A stretch of 64,000 bases of DNA from Pandoraea terrigena (GCF_902459705.1 NZ_CABPRU010000004.1:248001-312000); one strand, 5' to 3'; shown: positions 24,662 through 34,287, counted from the first letter of the stretch. The notes: a model not told the origin generated them from the sequence alone. Program-made: numbers and translations.

Positions 24662-26107
24662 ATGACTGCCGTTCCGGAAGCCCTCGACCTCGCGCGCCTG
24701 CAATTCGCGTTCACGGTCTCGTTTCACATCGTTTTCCCCGCCGTCTCCATCGGCCTGGCGAGCTTCATCGCCGTGCTGGAAGGTCTCTGGCTCAAGACGC
24801 GCCAACCACACTATCTCGATCTGTGCCGCTTCTGGTCAAAAGCCTTCGCGGTGTGCTTCGGCATGGGCGTCGTCTCGGGCGTGGTGATGGCCTATCAGTT
24901 CGGTACCAACTGGTCGGGCTTTTCGAGTTTCGCCGGTGCAGTTACCGGACCGCTGCTGACTTATGAGGTGATGACTGCGTTCTTCCTCGAAGCCGGCTTC
25001 CTCGGCATCATGTTGTTCGGCTGGAACCGCGTCAGCGAGCGGGCGCACTTCGCCGCGACCTTGTGCGTGGCTGTCGGCACGTTGATTTCGACGTTCTGGA
25101 TTCTCGCGTCGAATAGCTGGATGCAAACGCCGCAAGGTGTCGAGATCGTCGACGGCCGCGTGGTCGTGCTGTCGTGGTGGGAGGTGATCTTCAACCCGTC
25201 GTTCCCGTATCGGCTGGCGCACATGAGCATTGCCGCGTTCGTCGTGGCCGCGCTCGTCGTGGCCGGTACCGGTGCATGGCACCTGCTGCGCGGGCGCCGC
25301 GACCCGGCCGTCAAGACCATGTTTTCGATGGCCCTGTGGCTGCTGCTGATCTTCGCGCCGCTGCAAGCCTTCGTCGGCGATCTTCATGGCCTGAACACGC
25401 GTGAGCACCAACCGGCCAAGCTCGCCGCCATCGAAGGGCTTTGGGACACGAAGACCGGCGGCACGCCGCTCAACCTGTTCGGCTGGCCCGACATGGACGC
25501 CGAGACCACGCGCTACGCGCTCGAAGTGCCTCATCTGGGCAGCCTCATCCTCACGCATCGCTGGGACGGCGTGATTCGCGGCCTGAAGGAATTCCCGAAG
25601 GACGAACGCCCCAATGTGCCGCTGGTGTTCTGGAGCTTTCGCATCATGGTCGGCCTCGGCCTCGCCATGATCGGCGCCGCGCTGGCCGCTGTGTGGTTGC
25701 GTCGTCGCGGCACGCTCTTCACGTCGCGGCGCTTCGCTCGCGTCATGCTCATCCTCTCGCCGACGGGCTTCGTGGCGTTGCTCGCCGGTTGGGTCACGAC
25801 CGAAGCCGGACGCCAGCCGTGGGTCGTCTACGGCGTGATGCGCACCGCGCAGGCGATGTCGCCGGTGAGTGCCCAACAGGTGCAGGTCTCGCTGCTCGTG
25901 CTCGTGCTCACCTACTTCCTTGTGTTCGGCACCGGTGTCTATTACCTGCTGAAGTGGCTGCGCGTCGGTCCCGCGCTGCCCGGCGATCCGTCGACGGCAT
26001 CCGGCCACGCTCACGCATCGCCGGACAGCCACTTTGCACCACAGGCGGCCCCTGCCCTGTCCGGGCTGTCCGGGCGCATGGACCCCGACAGCGCGCAGGC
26101 GACCTGA
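24662..26107 (+). CDS. cioA: Cyanide-insensitive quinol oxidase subunit I (bd type)
   Basis: The 481-aa product is subunit I of a cytochrome bd-type ubiquinol oxidase: haem-ligand His22 in FHIVFP, a second His in RLAHMS (near 187) and the conserved GWVTTEAGRQPW motif. The periplasmic Q-loop is short, as in the CioA subgroup. The enzyme passes electrons from ubiquinol to oxygen and tolerates cyanide. A hydrophilic His/Ser/Pro-rich tail follows residue 440. Ribosome-binding site is weak; start fixed by alignment of the first helix. Confidence 0.94.
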   Translation: MTAVPEALDLARLQFAFTVSFHIVFPAVSIGLASFIAVLEGLWLKTRQPHYLDLCRFWSKAFAVCFGMGVVSGVVMAYQFGTNWSGFSSFAGAVTGPLLTYEVMTAFFLEAGFLGIMLFGWNRVSERAHFAATLCVAVGTLISTFWILASNSWMQTPQGVEIVDGRVVVLSWWEVIFNPSFPYRLAHMSIAAFVVAALVVAGTGAWHLLRGRRDPAVKTMFSMALWLLLIFAPLQAFVGDLHGLNTREHQPAKLAAIEGLWDTKTGGTPLNLFGWPDMDAETTRYALEVPHLGSLILTHRWDGVIRGLKEFPKDERPNVPLVFWSFRIMVGLGLAMIGAALAAVWLRRRGTLFTSRRFARVMLILSPTGFVALLAGWVTTEAGRQPWVVYGVMRTAQAMSPVSAQQVQVSLLVLVLTYFLVFGTGVYYLLKWLRVGPALPGDPSTASGHAHASPDSHFAPQAAPALSGLSGRMDPDSAQAT

Positions 26108-26147
26108 TCGGCGCCCCCTCACGATATCGACGTTAGCGAGATTTCTC

Positions 26148-27146
26148 ATGGATCTGACCTTGGCGTGGGCCGCCATCATTGCGCTTGGCCTGTTTCTCTA
26201 CGTGGTGCTCGATGGCTTCGACCTCGGCATCGGCATTCTCTTCCCGTTCTTCCCGGACGCACGCGAGCGCGACACGATGATGCACTCCGTCGCGCCCGTC
26301 TGGGACGGCAACGAGACGTGGCTCGTGCTCGGCGGCGCCGGACTGCTCGCGGCATTCCCGATGGTGTATTCGGTGCTGCTCTCAGCCTTGTATCTGCCGC
26401 TCGTATTCATGCTTGTCTGCCTGATCTTTCGCGGCGTAGCGTTCGAGATTCGCGGCAAGTCGCATCGCACCCGGCCGTGGTGGGATCTCGCGTTCATCGG
26501 TGGCTCGGCTGGCGCGACGTTCTTTCAGGGGGTCTCGCTCGGCGCTTATCTGTCGGGCATCCCGGTGGAGAACGGCCAGTTCGCGGGCGACGCCTTCGCC
26601 TGGGTCACCGCATTTAACCTCTTTACCGGACTGGGATTACTCGTGACCTACGCGCTGCTCGGCGCCTGCTGGCTGATCGGCAAGACCGAGGGCGATTTGC
26701 AGCGCCGCCTGCGAGTGCTCGCCTGGCCGCTGACGCTGGCGCTAGTGGTGACGATGGCCGTCGTGTCGCTGTGGACACCGCTGCGCGTGCCGCTCGTGGC
26801 CGACCGCTGGTTCGCCGACCAGTGGTTCTGGCGCTGCGTGCCGGTGCCGTTCCTCGTGGCGGGCGCCACGCTCGTCATGCGCCGCGTGCTGCGCCGCGGG
26901 CACAATGCCACGCCGTTCTGGCTCGCCATCGGCCTTGTGTTTCTCGGTTACAGCGGTCTGCTGATCAGTGCGTACCCCTACGCGATTCTGCCGGGCATCA
27001 CGCTCTGGGACGCGGCCGCGCCAACGTCGAGTCTGTCCTTCACGCTATGGGGTGCCGCCTTCATCATTCCGGTGATCCTCGCCTACACGATGCTGGCGTA
27101 CTGGGTGTTTCGCGGCAAGGTGACGCACGATGCGCACTATCACTGA
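26148..27146 (+). CDS. cioB: Cyanide-insensitive quinol oxidase subunit II
   Basis: The 332-aa membrane protein begins with the CydB/CioB motif VLDGFDLGIGILFPF and contains WDGNETWLVLGG. It forms the heterodimer with CioA. The ATG at 26148 was chosen because the family starts here; an upstream extension into the cioA 3' end is out of character. The gene follows cioA by 40 bases and overlaps the small DUF2474 gene by 17. Confidence 0.94.
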   Translation: MDLTLAWAAIIALGLFLYVVLDGFDLGIGILFPFFPDARERDTMMHSVAPVWDGNETWLVLGGAGLLAAFPMVYSVLLSALYLPLVFMLVCLIFRGVAFEIRGKSHRTRPWWDLAFIGGSAGATFFQGVSLGAYLSGIPVENGQFAGDAFAWVTAFNLFTGLGLLVTYALLGACWLIGKTEGDLQRRLRVLAWPLTLALVVTMAVVSLWTPLRVPLVADRWFADQWFWRCVPVPFLVAGATLVMRRVLRRGHNATPFWLAIGLVFLGYSGLLISAYPYAILPGITLWDAAAPTSSLSFTLWGAAFIIPVILAYTMLAYWVFRGKVTHDAHYH

Positions 27147-27315
27147 CCTCGTGCGCCCCGCCGTGCGCCAGCAGCGCGAGCGGGCCATCGTCCTCGGGCC
27201 GTGGCGGGCACGGCTGATTCGCTGGGGCTGGTTCGTCGCGCTGTGGTGTGCAGGTGTGGCGGGCGCCGCCCTGCTTGCACTACCATTCAAGCTCATCATT
27301 GCATCTGCCAAATAG
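27130..27315 (+). CDS. DUF2474 small subunit of the oxidase operon
   Basis: The 61-aa product has a basic N-terminus and one membrane helix (WGWFVALWCAGVAGAALLALPF, about 32-53). DUF2474 proteins are encoded with CIO-type bd oxidases and resemble CydX in size and topology, so a structural or stability role is likely. It overlaps the end of cioB and is followed after 11 bases by the PEBP gene. Confidence 0.8.
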   Translation: MRTITDLVRPAVRQQRERAIVLGPWRARLIRWGWFVALWCAGVAGAALLALPFKLIIASAK

Positions 27316-27326
27316 GAGGCGTGCTT

Positions 27327-27905
27327 ATGAATCGGCTTTCATTCCCGACGCAAATGCGGTCCTTGCGAATGGCCGGCACGGCGGCCATCGCCGTGGCCCT
27401 CGCCACAGGCGCCGGTGCGGCGTGTGCCGAAGGCATGCGTGTGTCGTCCAGCGCGTTTGCCGACGGCGGCGTGCTGCCCGCGATCCACGCCGGGCTGGGC
27501 GAGTGCGGCGGAAAGAACATCAGCCCGCCGCTCGCGTGGCAATACCTTCCACAAGGCACCCGCAGCCTGGTCATTACGATGAAGGATCCGGACGGGGCGA
27601 AAGGCGGCGGCGTGGTGCACTGGCTCGCGTACAACATTCCGGCAACGGTCTCGTCGCTGGCCGCCGGTGCGGGCAACGAAACGAACGAGCACGTCACGCT
27701 CGGCAAGAACGTCAGCGGGGCCATGGCCTATCGCGGCGCCTGTCCGCCGGTCGGCGATTCGCCGCATCACTACATCATTACGGTGACGGCCACCGATCTG
27801 GAACCGGGCCGTCTGCCGCCGGGACTCGACGCGAATGGTCTGACAGCCGCGCTGGCCGGTCACACGCTGAACGGCTCGACCCTTGTGGCGCGATACAGCC
27901 GGTGA
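27327..27905 (+). CDS. Secreted PEBP (YbhB/YbcL, Raf-kinase-inhibitor-like) protein
   Basis: The 192-aa product has a signal peptide (cleavage near ACA-EG, about residue 36) and PEBP motifs DPDGAKGGGVVHWLAYNIP and GACPPVGDSPHHYI. Bacterial YbhB/YbcL proteins bind phospho-ligands; their role is unclear. AGGAGG precedes the ATG. Closeness to the DUF2474 gene suggests co-transcription with cioAB. Confidence 0.88.
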   Translation: MNRLSFPTQMRSLRMAGTAAIAVALATGAGAACAEGMRVSSSAFADGGVLPAIHAGLGECGGKNISPPLAWQYLPQGTRSLVITMKDPDGAKGGGVVHWLAYNIPATVSSLAAGAGNETNEHVTLGKNVSGAMAYRGACPPVGDSPHHYIITVTATDLEPGRLPPGLDANGLTAALAGHTLNGSTLVARYSR

Positions 27906-27924
27906 GCGGTCGCCGTCGAACAAG

Positions 27925-27962
27925 AAAAAGCGCTGGCGGGAAACCCCGCCAGCGCTTTTTTT
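27925..27962. terminator. Strong bidirectional intrinsic terminator
   Basis: GCGCTGGCGGG (27930-27940) pairs with CCCGCCAGCGC (27945-27955) around AAAC, flanked by A5 on one side and T7 on the other. It serves both the PEBP gene and convergent folE. Confidence 0.92.
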
Positions 27963-27982
27963 CCTTGCCCCTCGAGCCGCGA

Positions 27983-28549
27983 CTATTTGTCGCGTGCCAG
28001 CGCGAGAAACTCCGTGCGCAAGGCCAGGTTCGGCTGCAACTCACCGAGCATCGCGGACGTCACCGTTTCTTCCCCGGCCGTGCGAATGCCGCGGCTTTCC
28101 ATACACATGTGACGACACGACACCACCACGCCCACCGCCTTCGGTTGCAGATGCGTCATCAGCGCTTCAGCGACTTGCGTGGTCAAACGCTCCTGCACCT
28201 GCAGGCGGCGCGCGAAACAGTCGACCAGGCGCGTGAGCTTCGACAGTCCGACGATCTTGCCATTGGGCAGATAGCCGATGGTCGCCTTGCCGAAGAACGG
28301 CGCGAGATGATGCTCGCAATGGCTGTAGACGGGAATCCCGCGCACGACGATCAGTTCGTTGTATTGCTCTGCGCCGTCTTCGAAAACCTTGAGCACTTCA
28401 GCCGGATCCTGACCATAGCCGGCCGTCCATTGATGCCACGCCTTTTGCACGCGGGACGGGGTTTCGTGCAGACCGGGGCGGTTCGGATCTTCGCCGATGT
28501 GTTTGAGGAATCGCTTCCAGTCGTTTTCGTCAAACGTGTCGTGAGACAT
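27983..28549 (-). CDS. folE: GTP cyclohydrolase I
   Basis: The 188-aa enzyme converts GTP to dihydroneopterin triphosphate, the first step of folate synthesis. The zinc ligands are visible in SHCEHHLAPF and in CRHMCMESRGI, and the family VVVRGIPVYSHCEHH segment is complete. The ATG at 28549 gives the standard length, with AAGGAG 11 bases upstream. It is a single gene converging on the PEBP gene. Confidence 0.96.
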   Translation of the reverse strand: MSHDTFDENDWKRFLKHIGEDPNRPGLHETPSRVQKAWHQWTAGYGQDPAEVLKVFEDGAEQYNELIVVRGIPVYSHCEHHLAPFFGKATIGYLPNGKIVGLSKLTRLVDCFARRLQVQERLTTQVAEALMTHLQPKAVGVVVSCRHMCMESRGIRTAGEETVTSAMLGELQPNLALRTEFLALARDK

Positions 28550-28731
28550 ATCAATCAAGCTCCTTGCATGAGGTCCGGTGCGCTGCGCCGTGAAGGCTTG
28601 CGCGCCCCGTGCGCCGCCGGACATGTGCGCACAATAGCAGAGAGTCCCTTTGCACGCATGCCGCCGGATTGCCGGCGGCCCCGCTTTTGCGCTAAGGTGG
28701 CAGCGAATAACCGCAACGCACGAGGCGCGTC

Positions 28732-29697
28732 ATGCTGGCAAGCCCCCGCCTATGCACTAACGCGATGACCCTTGCCGCCATGGCCTTGCTGGCCGGCTGC
28801 GGCGACCACGGCCCCCGGCCGTGGCAGGGCTATGTGGAGGGAGAGTTCGTCTATGTCGCCTCGTCGCAGGCTGGCACACTGACGACGCTGTCGGTCACCC
28901 GCGGCCAGCAGGTCAAGGCGGGCGATGCCCTGTTCGATCTGGAATCCACGTTCGAGCTGGCCGCCCAGGCCCATGCGCGCGAGACGCTCGCCAGTGCCGA
29001 AGCCCAGTTGCGTGATCTCGAAACCGGGAAGCGTCCCGACGAAATCGCCGTCTCCGCCGCGCAACTCAAGCAAGCCATCGCCGTACGCGACAAGTCGCTT
29101 GCCCAATTCGACCGCGATCAGGCGCAATACGCCGCCGGGGGAATTGCTCGCGAACAGCTCGACGCCAGCCGCGCCGACGCCCGCAGCAGTACCGCCCGCG
29201 TGCAGGAGTTGCAAAGCAGCCTGGCAGTGGCGCGACTACCGGGGCGCGACGCGCAACGGCAGGCGCAAGCCGCCCAGGTGGACGTGGCGCGCGCCTCGCT
29301 GACGCAGGCCGACTGGCAACTCGCCCAGAAGCATCCGGTCGCGAGCGCGCCGGGCCGCGTGTACGACACGATGTATCGCGTCGGCGAATGGGTGCCGGCG
29401 GGCAGCCCCGTCGTGCGGCTGCTGCCGCCGGGCAACATCAAGGTGCGCTTTTTCGTGCCGGAGGCCGACTTGGGCCGTCTGCACGCCGGGCAGACCGTGC
29501 ATATCGCCTGCGACGAATGCGGTGCCGGCGTCGCCGCCCGTATCACGTACGTCGCCAATCAGGCCGAGTACACACCGCCTGTCATCTACAGCAACGACAC
29601 GCGCGACAAGCTCGTCTACATGATCGAAGCCCATCCCGCCGCCGCGGACGCCGTCAAACTCAATCCAGGCCAGCCGGTTCAGGTGACGCGCCCATGA
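28732..29697 (+). CDS. HlyD/YbhG-type membrane fusion lipoprotein
   Basis: The 321-aa periplasmic adaptor has a lipobox LLAGC (Cys near 23), a biotinyl-lipoyl-like half (GTLTTLSVTRGQQVKAGDALF), a long coiled coil (about 75-190) and a C-terminal beta domain. It links the inner-membrane ABC transporter to the outer-membrane channel. Genes for all partners follow: ATPase, permease and NodT-type channel, with overlaps or short gaps. Confidence 0.9.
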   Translation: MLASPRLCTNAMTLAAMALLAGCGDHGPRPWQGYVEGEFVYVASSQAGTLTTLSVTRGQQVKAGDALFDLESTFELAAQAHARETLASAEAQLRDLETGKRPDEIAVSAAQLKQAIAVRDKSLAQFDRDQAQYAAGGIAREQLDASRADARSSTARVQELQSSLAVARLPGRDAQRQAQAAQVDVARASLTQADWQLAQKHPVASAPGRVYDTMYRVGEWVPAGSPVVRLLPPGNIKVRFFVPEADLGRLHAGQTVHIACDECGAGVAARITYVANQAEYTPPVIYSNDTRDKLVYMIEAHPAAADAVKLNPGQPVQVTRP

Positions 29698-30671
29698 ACG
29701 GTCATGACGCGCCCCCGCGCGAAACCGTCGCTCGCCGGGGTGACGGTCTCGCGATCGACGTGAAGGGGTTGAACAAACACTTCGGCGACAAGCACGTCGT
29801 CAAGGACGTGTCGCTGCAAGTGCAACGCGGCGAGATCTTCGGCTTTCTCGGACCGAACGGCAGCGGCAAGACGACCTGCATCCGCATGATGTGCGGATTG
29901 CTCACGCCCGACTCGGGCAGTGGCACGTGCCTGGGCTTCGATATCGTGCGCGAGAGCGCGCAGATCAAGCGTCTGGTGGGCTACATGACGCAACGCTTCT
30001 CGTACTGGGAAGACCTGACGATTCGCGAGAACCTCGATTTCGTGGCACGCGTGTATGGCATGCCGAACCGGCGCGACGCCGTCGAGCGGGCCATCGAGCG
30101 GCTCGGCCTGACGAGCCGCTCGAAACAACTGACCGGGGCGCTCTCCGGCGGCTGGAAGCAGCGCCTTGCGCTCGCGGCGTGCATGTTGCACGAGCCGCAG
30201 GTGCTGCTGCTCGACGAGCCGACTGCCGGTGTCGACCCCACGGCCCGGCGCGATTTCTGGGAGGAACTGCACGAGCTGGCCGCGCGCGGCATTTCGGTCC
30301 TCGTAAGCACCCATTACATGGACGAGGCGGAGCGCTGTCACAAGCTCGCCTACATTTCGTATGGCGAACTGCTCACGCAAGGCACGGCCGCCGAGGTCAC
30401 CCACCGCCAGCACCTGTCGACGTGGCGGGTGCATGGGGAGAACCTCATTGACCTTGCGCGCGAACTGCGCGCGCAACCCGCCGTGGCGCAGACGGTCGCG
30501 TTCGGCGACGCGCTGCACGTGAGCGGGCGGGATGCCGAAGCGCTCGACAAGCTGCTGCACGCACTGGCCGCCAAGCGAAGCCTGCGCGTCACGCCCATCG
30601 ACACGAGCCTGGAGGACGTGTTCATATACCTGATGAGCCACGCGAAAGACAACTTCGGGGACAGGAAATGA
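29694..30671 (+). CDS. ABC exporter ATP-binding protein (YbhF/CcmA-like)
   Basis: The 325-aa product has one ATPase domain: Walker A FLGPNGSGKTT, signature LSGGWKQRLALAACML (W replaces the usual Q) and Walker B LLLDEPTAGVDP. E. coli YbhF has two such domains, so this is a half-length version. The ATG overlaps the adaptor stop codon. It drives drug or lipid export with the permease encoded next. Confidence 0.92.
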   Translation: MNGHDAPPRETVARRGDGLAIDVKGLNKHFGDKHVVKDVSLQVQRGEIFGFLGPNGSGKTTCIRMMCGLLTPDSGSGTCLGFDIVRESAQIKRLVGYMTQRFSYWEDLTIRENLDFVARVYGMPNRRDAVERAIERLGLTSRSKQLTGALSGGWKQRLALAACMLHEPQVLLLDEPTAGVDPTARRDFWEELHELAARGISVLVSTHYMDEAERCHKLAYISYGELLTQGTAAEVTHRQHLSTWRVHGENLIDLARELRAQPAVAQTVAFGDALHVSGRDAEALDKLLHALAAKRSLRVTPIDTSLEDVFIYLMSHAKDNFGDRK

Positions 30672-31810
30672 GCGCGCCGCTTGGGTTCTCCATCGCCCGG
30701 TGGTGGAGCATCGTGTGCAAGGAATTCCTGCAACTGCGCCGCGACCGTGTGACGTTCGCGATGATCGTGGGCGTGCCGCTCGTGCAACTGGCGCTCTTCG
30801 GCTTCGCCATCAACTCCGATCCCAAACACATGCCGACGGCAGCGCTCGTTGCCGACGACAGCGAGTTCACGCGCAGCTTCATGGCTGCGATGGAGCAGTC
30901 GGGATACTTCCGCTTTACCGAGACGTTGACCAGCGAAGACGCCGGACGCGCCGCCCTCGCCCAGGGCCGCGCACAGTTCGTACTGAACATTCCCGCCGAC
31001 TTCACTCGCCGGCTGCTGCGCGGCGAGCGCCCTGCCGTGCTCATCGAGGCCGATGCGACCGACCCGATGGCGATGGCCTCGGCGCTCGGCGCCCTGCCTG
31101 CCATCGCGCAATCCGTGGCGCAGAAGGACCTGACGGGGCCGCTGGCCCATCTGGCCGGCGCACAAGGCGCGTTCGACGTGCAGGTGCATCGTCTCTACAA
31201 CGCGGAGGGCATCACGCAATACAACATCATTCCCGGTCTGATGGGGGTGATTCTGACAATGACGCTCGCGATGATGACCGGCATCGCCATCGTGCGCGAG
31301 CGCGAGCGCGGCACGATGGAAAACCTGCTCGCCACACCGGTACTGCCCATCGAAGTCATGGCCGGCAAGATCGTGCCCTACGTGGCCATCGGGTTGCTCC
31401 AGGCGACCATCATCCTGATCGCCGCGCGCTTCGCCTTTCATGTGCCGTTCGAGGGTAGCGTCGTCGCGATTTATCTCGCCGCGCTGGTGTTCATCGCCGC
31501 CAACCTGATCGTCGGGATCGCGCTGTCGTCGTTTGCGCAGAACCAGTTGCAGGCCATGCAGCTCACGGTGTTCTACTTTCTGCCGAGCATGCTGCTCTCG
31601 GGCTTCATGTTTCCCTTCGGTGGGATGCCCGCGTGGGCGCAGGCCATCGGCAACTTGCTGCCGCTGACCTATTTCAACCGCCTCATTCGCGGCATTCTGC
31701 TCAAGGGCAACGGCTGGGGCGATGCTTGGCATGATCTGTGGCCGCTGCTGGTCTTCTCCGCCATCCTCATGATGGTGGCCGTGAAGTTCTACAAGCGTAC
31801 CCTCGACTGA
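30668..31810 (+). CDS. ABC-2 type permease (YbhS/YbhR-like)
   Basis: The 380-aa product has one N-terminal membrane segment, a large periplasmic loop (about 50-175) and five more segments at the C-terminus, including GITQYNIIPGLMGVIL. Its ATG overlaps the ATPase stop. Only one permease gene is present, so the transporter would be a homodimer. Confidence 0.92.
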   Translation: MSAPLGFSIARWWSIVCKEFLQLRRDRVTFAMIVGVPLVQLALFGFAINSDPKHMPTAALVADDSEFTRSFMAAMEQSGYFRFTETLTSEDAGRAALAQGRAQFVLNIPADFTRRLLRGERPAVLIEADATDPMAMASALGALPAIAQSVAQKDLTGPLAHLAGAQGAFDVQVHRLYNAEGITQYNIIPGLMGVILTMTLAMMTGIAIVRERERGTMENLLATPVLPIEVMAGKIVPYVAIGLLQATIILIAARFAFHVPFEGSVVAIYLAALVFIAANLIVGIALSSFAQNQLQAMQLTVFYFLPSMLLSGFMFPFGGMPAWAQAIGNLLPLTYFNRLIRGILLKGNGWGDAWHDLWPLLVFSAILMMVAVKFYKRTLD

Positions 31811-31817
31811 GGCCATC

Positions 31818-33329
31818 ATGCGACTCGCCCAACGTGTGCATCGTCACCGTCGCCGCAGCTACGTATCGCGGTGGCTTGCGCTCGGGCTGAGTGCAACGCT
31901 GGCCGCCTGCGCGGTCGGCCCGGGCTGGCGCACGCCAGAGGCCACGCATGTCGCGCAGTACACTGCGGGAACGCAACCGTCGACGACCGCTGGGACAGCG
32001 GGCGCGCAAGGCGCCTCGCAGACCTTCGTCATCGGCGAGGACGTGCCGTCCGCCTGGTGGACCCGCTTCGGCTCGCCCGCGCTCGACGCCCTCGTCGCCC
32101 AGGCGTTGGCCGATAGTCCGACGCTGCGCCAGGCCGAGGCGAAACTGCGTCAGGCGCAGGAGGACTTTGATGCGCAGACCGGCGCGCGCTCGCTGCCATC
32201 GGCGAACCTGAAACTCTCCGGCGCGCGCGAACGGGTCGATCCTGCGTCGTTCGGCATTATCAGCTCGCAGAGTCCCAGCCCGTTCACCTTGTATAACGCC
32301 AGCGTTGACGTGTCGTACACACTCGACGTGTTCGGCGGCAATCGCCGCGCGCTGGAAGGGCTCGCCGCCCAGATCGACTATCAACGCTTCGCGCGGGATG
32401 CCGCCAGGCTCTCGCTTGCGGGCAATGTCGTGACAGCCGCCCTGCGTCAGGCCAGTGCACGGGCACAGCTCTCGGCGCTCGAAGGCATCGCGACGGCGCA
32501 GCGCGCGCAGCTCGATATCACACGCACACGCGCGCGCGTCGGGGGCGTAGCCACGCTCGACGTCGAGAATCAAGCCGCACTCGTCGCCCAGACCGAAGCC
32601 CAGTTACCCGCGTTGCACACCCAGATCGCGCAGTACGATCACCAACTGGCTCGCTTGACCGGCCAGGCGCCGGGCGCGTTCGCGTCGCCCGTCATCGATC
32701 TCGACGCGCTGCAACTACCACAGACGGTTCCCGTCGCGCTGCCGTCGACACTGGCCCGGCGACGCCCGGATGTCCTGGCTGCCGAAGCACTGCTGCACAA
32801 GGCGAGTGCCGATGTCGGCGTCGCCACCGCGAACCTCTACCCGCAGTTCACGCTCTCCAGCAGTTTCGGCACGCAGCGCATGCGAATGGCCGATCTTGGC
32901 GATGGCGTCAATATCTGGAACCTCGGGATGAACCTGCTGCAACCGCTCTTTCGCGGCGGCGAGTTGCGGGCGCAACGGCGCGCCGCCATCGCGGCATACG
33001 ACGCCGCGCTGGCGTCGTATCAGGATACGGTGCTGCTTGGCCTCGCGCAGGTCGCCGATGCCATGCGCGCGCTGGCGTCCGATGCCGACACCCTGGCCGC
33101 GCGCGCCGATGCAGCCAGGCGAGCCGAAACGGCCCTGCGGATCGCGAGCGAACGCTACCGGGCGGGCGGCATCAGCCATCTCGCCTGGCTCGACGTGCAG
33201 CGTCAGGCGCTCGATGCCACCCGTGCCCGGCTCGACGCGCAGGCGACCCGCCTGACGGACACGGCCGCGCTGTGGCAGGCGTTGGGCGGCGCGGCGACCG
33301 AGCCGGCCGGCACACAAGCGGCACCCTAG
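31818..33329 (+). CDS. Outer-membrane efflux lipoprotein (NodT/OprM family)
   Basis: The 503-aa product has a signal with lipobox LAAC (Cys near 31) and two TolC-like halves, including the family motif RRRPDVLAAEALLHKASADVGVATANLYPQ around residues 314-343. It provides the exit duct of the tripartite efflux system. It ends just before an 11-bp tandem repeat. Confidence 0.93.
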   Translation: MRLAQRVHRHRRRSYVSRWLALGLSATLAACAVGPGWRTPEATHVAQYTAGTQPSTTAGTAGAQGASQTFVIGEDVPSAWWTRFGSPALDALVAQALADSPTLRQAEAKLRQAQEDFDAQTGARSLPSANLKLSGARERVDPASFGIISSQSPSPFTLYNASVDVSYTLDVFGGNRRALEGLAAQIDYQRFARDAARLSLAGNVVTAALRQASARAQLSALEGIATAQRAQLDITRTRARVGGVATLDVENQAALVAQTEAQLPALHTQIAQYDHQLARLTGQAPGAFASPVIDLDALQLPQTVPVALPSTLARRRPDVLAAEALLHKASADVGVATANLYPQFTLSSSFGTQRMRMADLGDGVNIWNLGMNLLQPLFRGGELRAQRRAAIAAYDAALASYQDTVLLGLAQVADAMRALASDADTLAARADAARRAETALRIASERYRAGGISHLAWLDVQRQALDATRARLDAQATRLTDTAALWQALGGAATEPAGTQAAP

Positions 33330-33330
33330 G

Positions 33331-33374
33331 CGCGCCCTATCCGCGCCCTATCCGCGCCCTATTCGCGCCCTATC
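33331..33374. repeat. Four tandem copies of an 11-bp unit
   Basis: CGCGCCCTATC is repeated four times head to tail (third copy ends TATT). The array fills the 40-base gap between the convergent nodT-type and LysR genes and supplies the TAG stop codon of the LysR gene. Its length could vary between strains. Confidence 0.9.
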
Positions 33375-34287
33375 CGCGCGATTGCGCCTCGTCGGCAAGA
33401 CACCTCATCAACGTGGCGACCGGTGCGCGCGCGAGCGCCGGCTGGCGCACCAGCACCCCCAACTCGCGCGTCAGCGGCGCGCCGCTGAGCGGCAGGACCT
33501 GAACGCCCATCGCGCCGCCCTTGGCAGGCTTCGACGCCGCGTCGCCGTCGAGCGACAGACCGATGAGCGTCGCCGGCACGATCGACCATCCCAGCCGCGC
33601 GCGCACCATGCGCAAAATGACTTCTGGCTCGTCCAGTTCCACGCCCTCACGCACCCAGAGCCGGTGCCGACGCAGGTATCGCTCGACGCGTTCGCCGCCG
33701 TATGAGCGCCGGTTATAGCGCACGAACGGCAGCGCTTCCGCCCAGTCCACTACCGTCCCGCCAGTGCCCTTGGGGGCGATGGCCACATAGGGCTCGTGCA
33801 TAAGCGTTAGCCATTTCATATCGGCCGGCACACCGATGCGCGGCCGGATCATTACCGCCAGATCAAGTTCCTTCGCATCGAGTTGTGCGAGCAATTGCAC
33901 CGACATGCCCGGCACGATGTTCAGATGCGGCATCGCACCGAACGCCGTCCAGCGCGCCATCGCCCCGGGCAGCAGGCCGAGCTGCACCGTAAGGATCGCC
34001 CCGACGTGGATCGGCGCGAGGGCCGCCTGTGCGCCATGCGCACCCGCCTCGCCGCGCATCGCCTGATAGCCCGCAATCACCCCCTGCGCCTGGGCGAGCA
34101 AGCGCCGGCCATCGTCGGATAACGACACGGCACGCGCGGTGCGCTCGAAGAGCTGCACGCCGAGATCGTCTTCAAGACGCTGAATCTGCGCACTCACCGC
34201 CGACTGGGTCAGTCCGAGTCGCGCCCCCGCCGCCGAGAACGATGCGGTTTCGGCAGCCGTGACAAAGGTTTTCAGGTAACGAATCAT
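33370..34287 (-). CDS. LysR-type transcriptional regulator
   Basis: The 305-aa product has the LysR DNA-binding domain (FSAAGARLGLTQSAVSAQIQRLE, about residues 17-39) and an effector domain. It is divergent from the VOC and FAA-hydrolase genes and convergent with the efflux operon, so the former are its more likely targets. The C-terminal stop lies in the tandem repeat. Confidence 0.9.
   Translation of the reverse strand: MIRYLKTFVTAAETASFSAAGARLGLTQSAVSAQIQRLEDDLGVQLFERTARAVSLSDDGRRLLAQAQGVIAGYQAMRGEAGAHGAQAALAPIHVGAILTVQLGLLPGAMARWTAFGAMPHLNIVPGMSVQLLAQLDAKELDLAVMIRPRIGVPADMKWLTLMHEPYVAIAPKGTGGTVVDWAEALPFVRYNRRSYGGERVERYLRRHRLWVREGVELDEPEVILRMVRARLGWSIVPATLIGLSLDGDAASKPAKGGAMGVQVLPLSGAPLTRELGVLVRQPALARAPVATLMRCLADEAQSRG

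Noticed and set aside
24836-26179. A 447-codon antisense frame across cioA
   Set aside because: Same composition argument; cioA has full motif support on the other strand.
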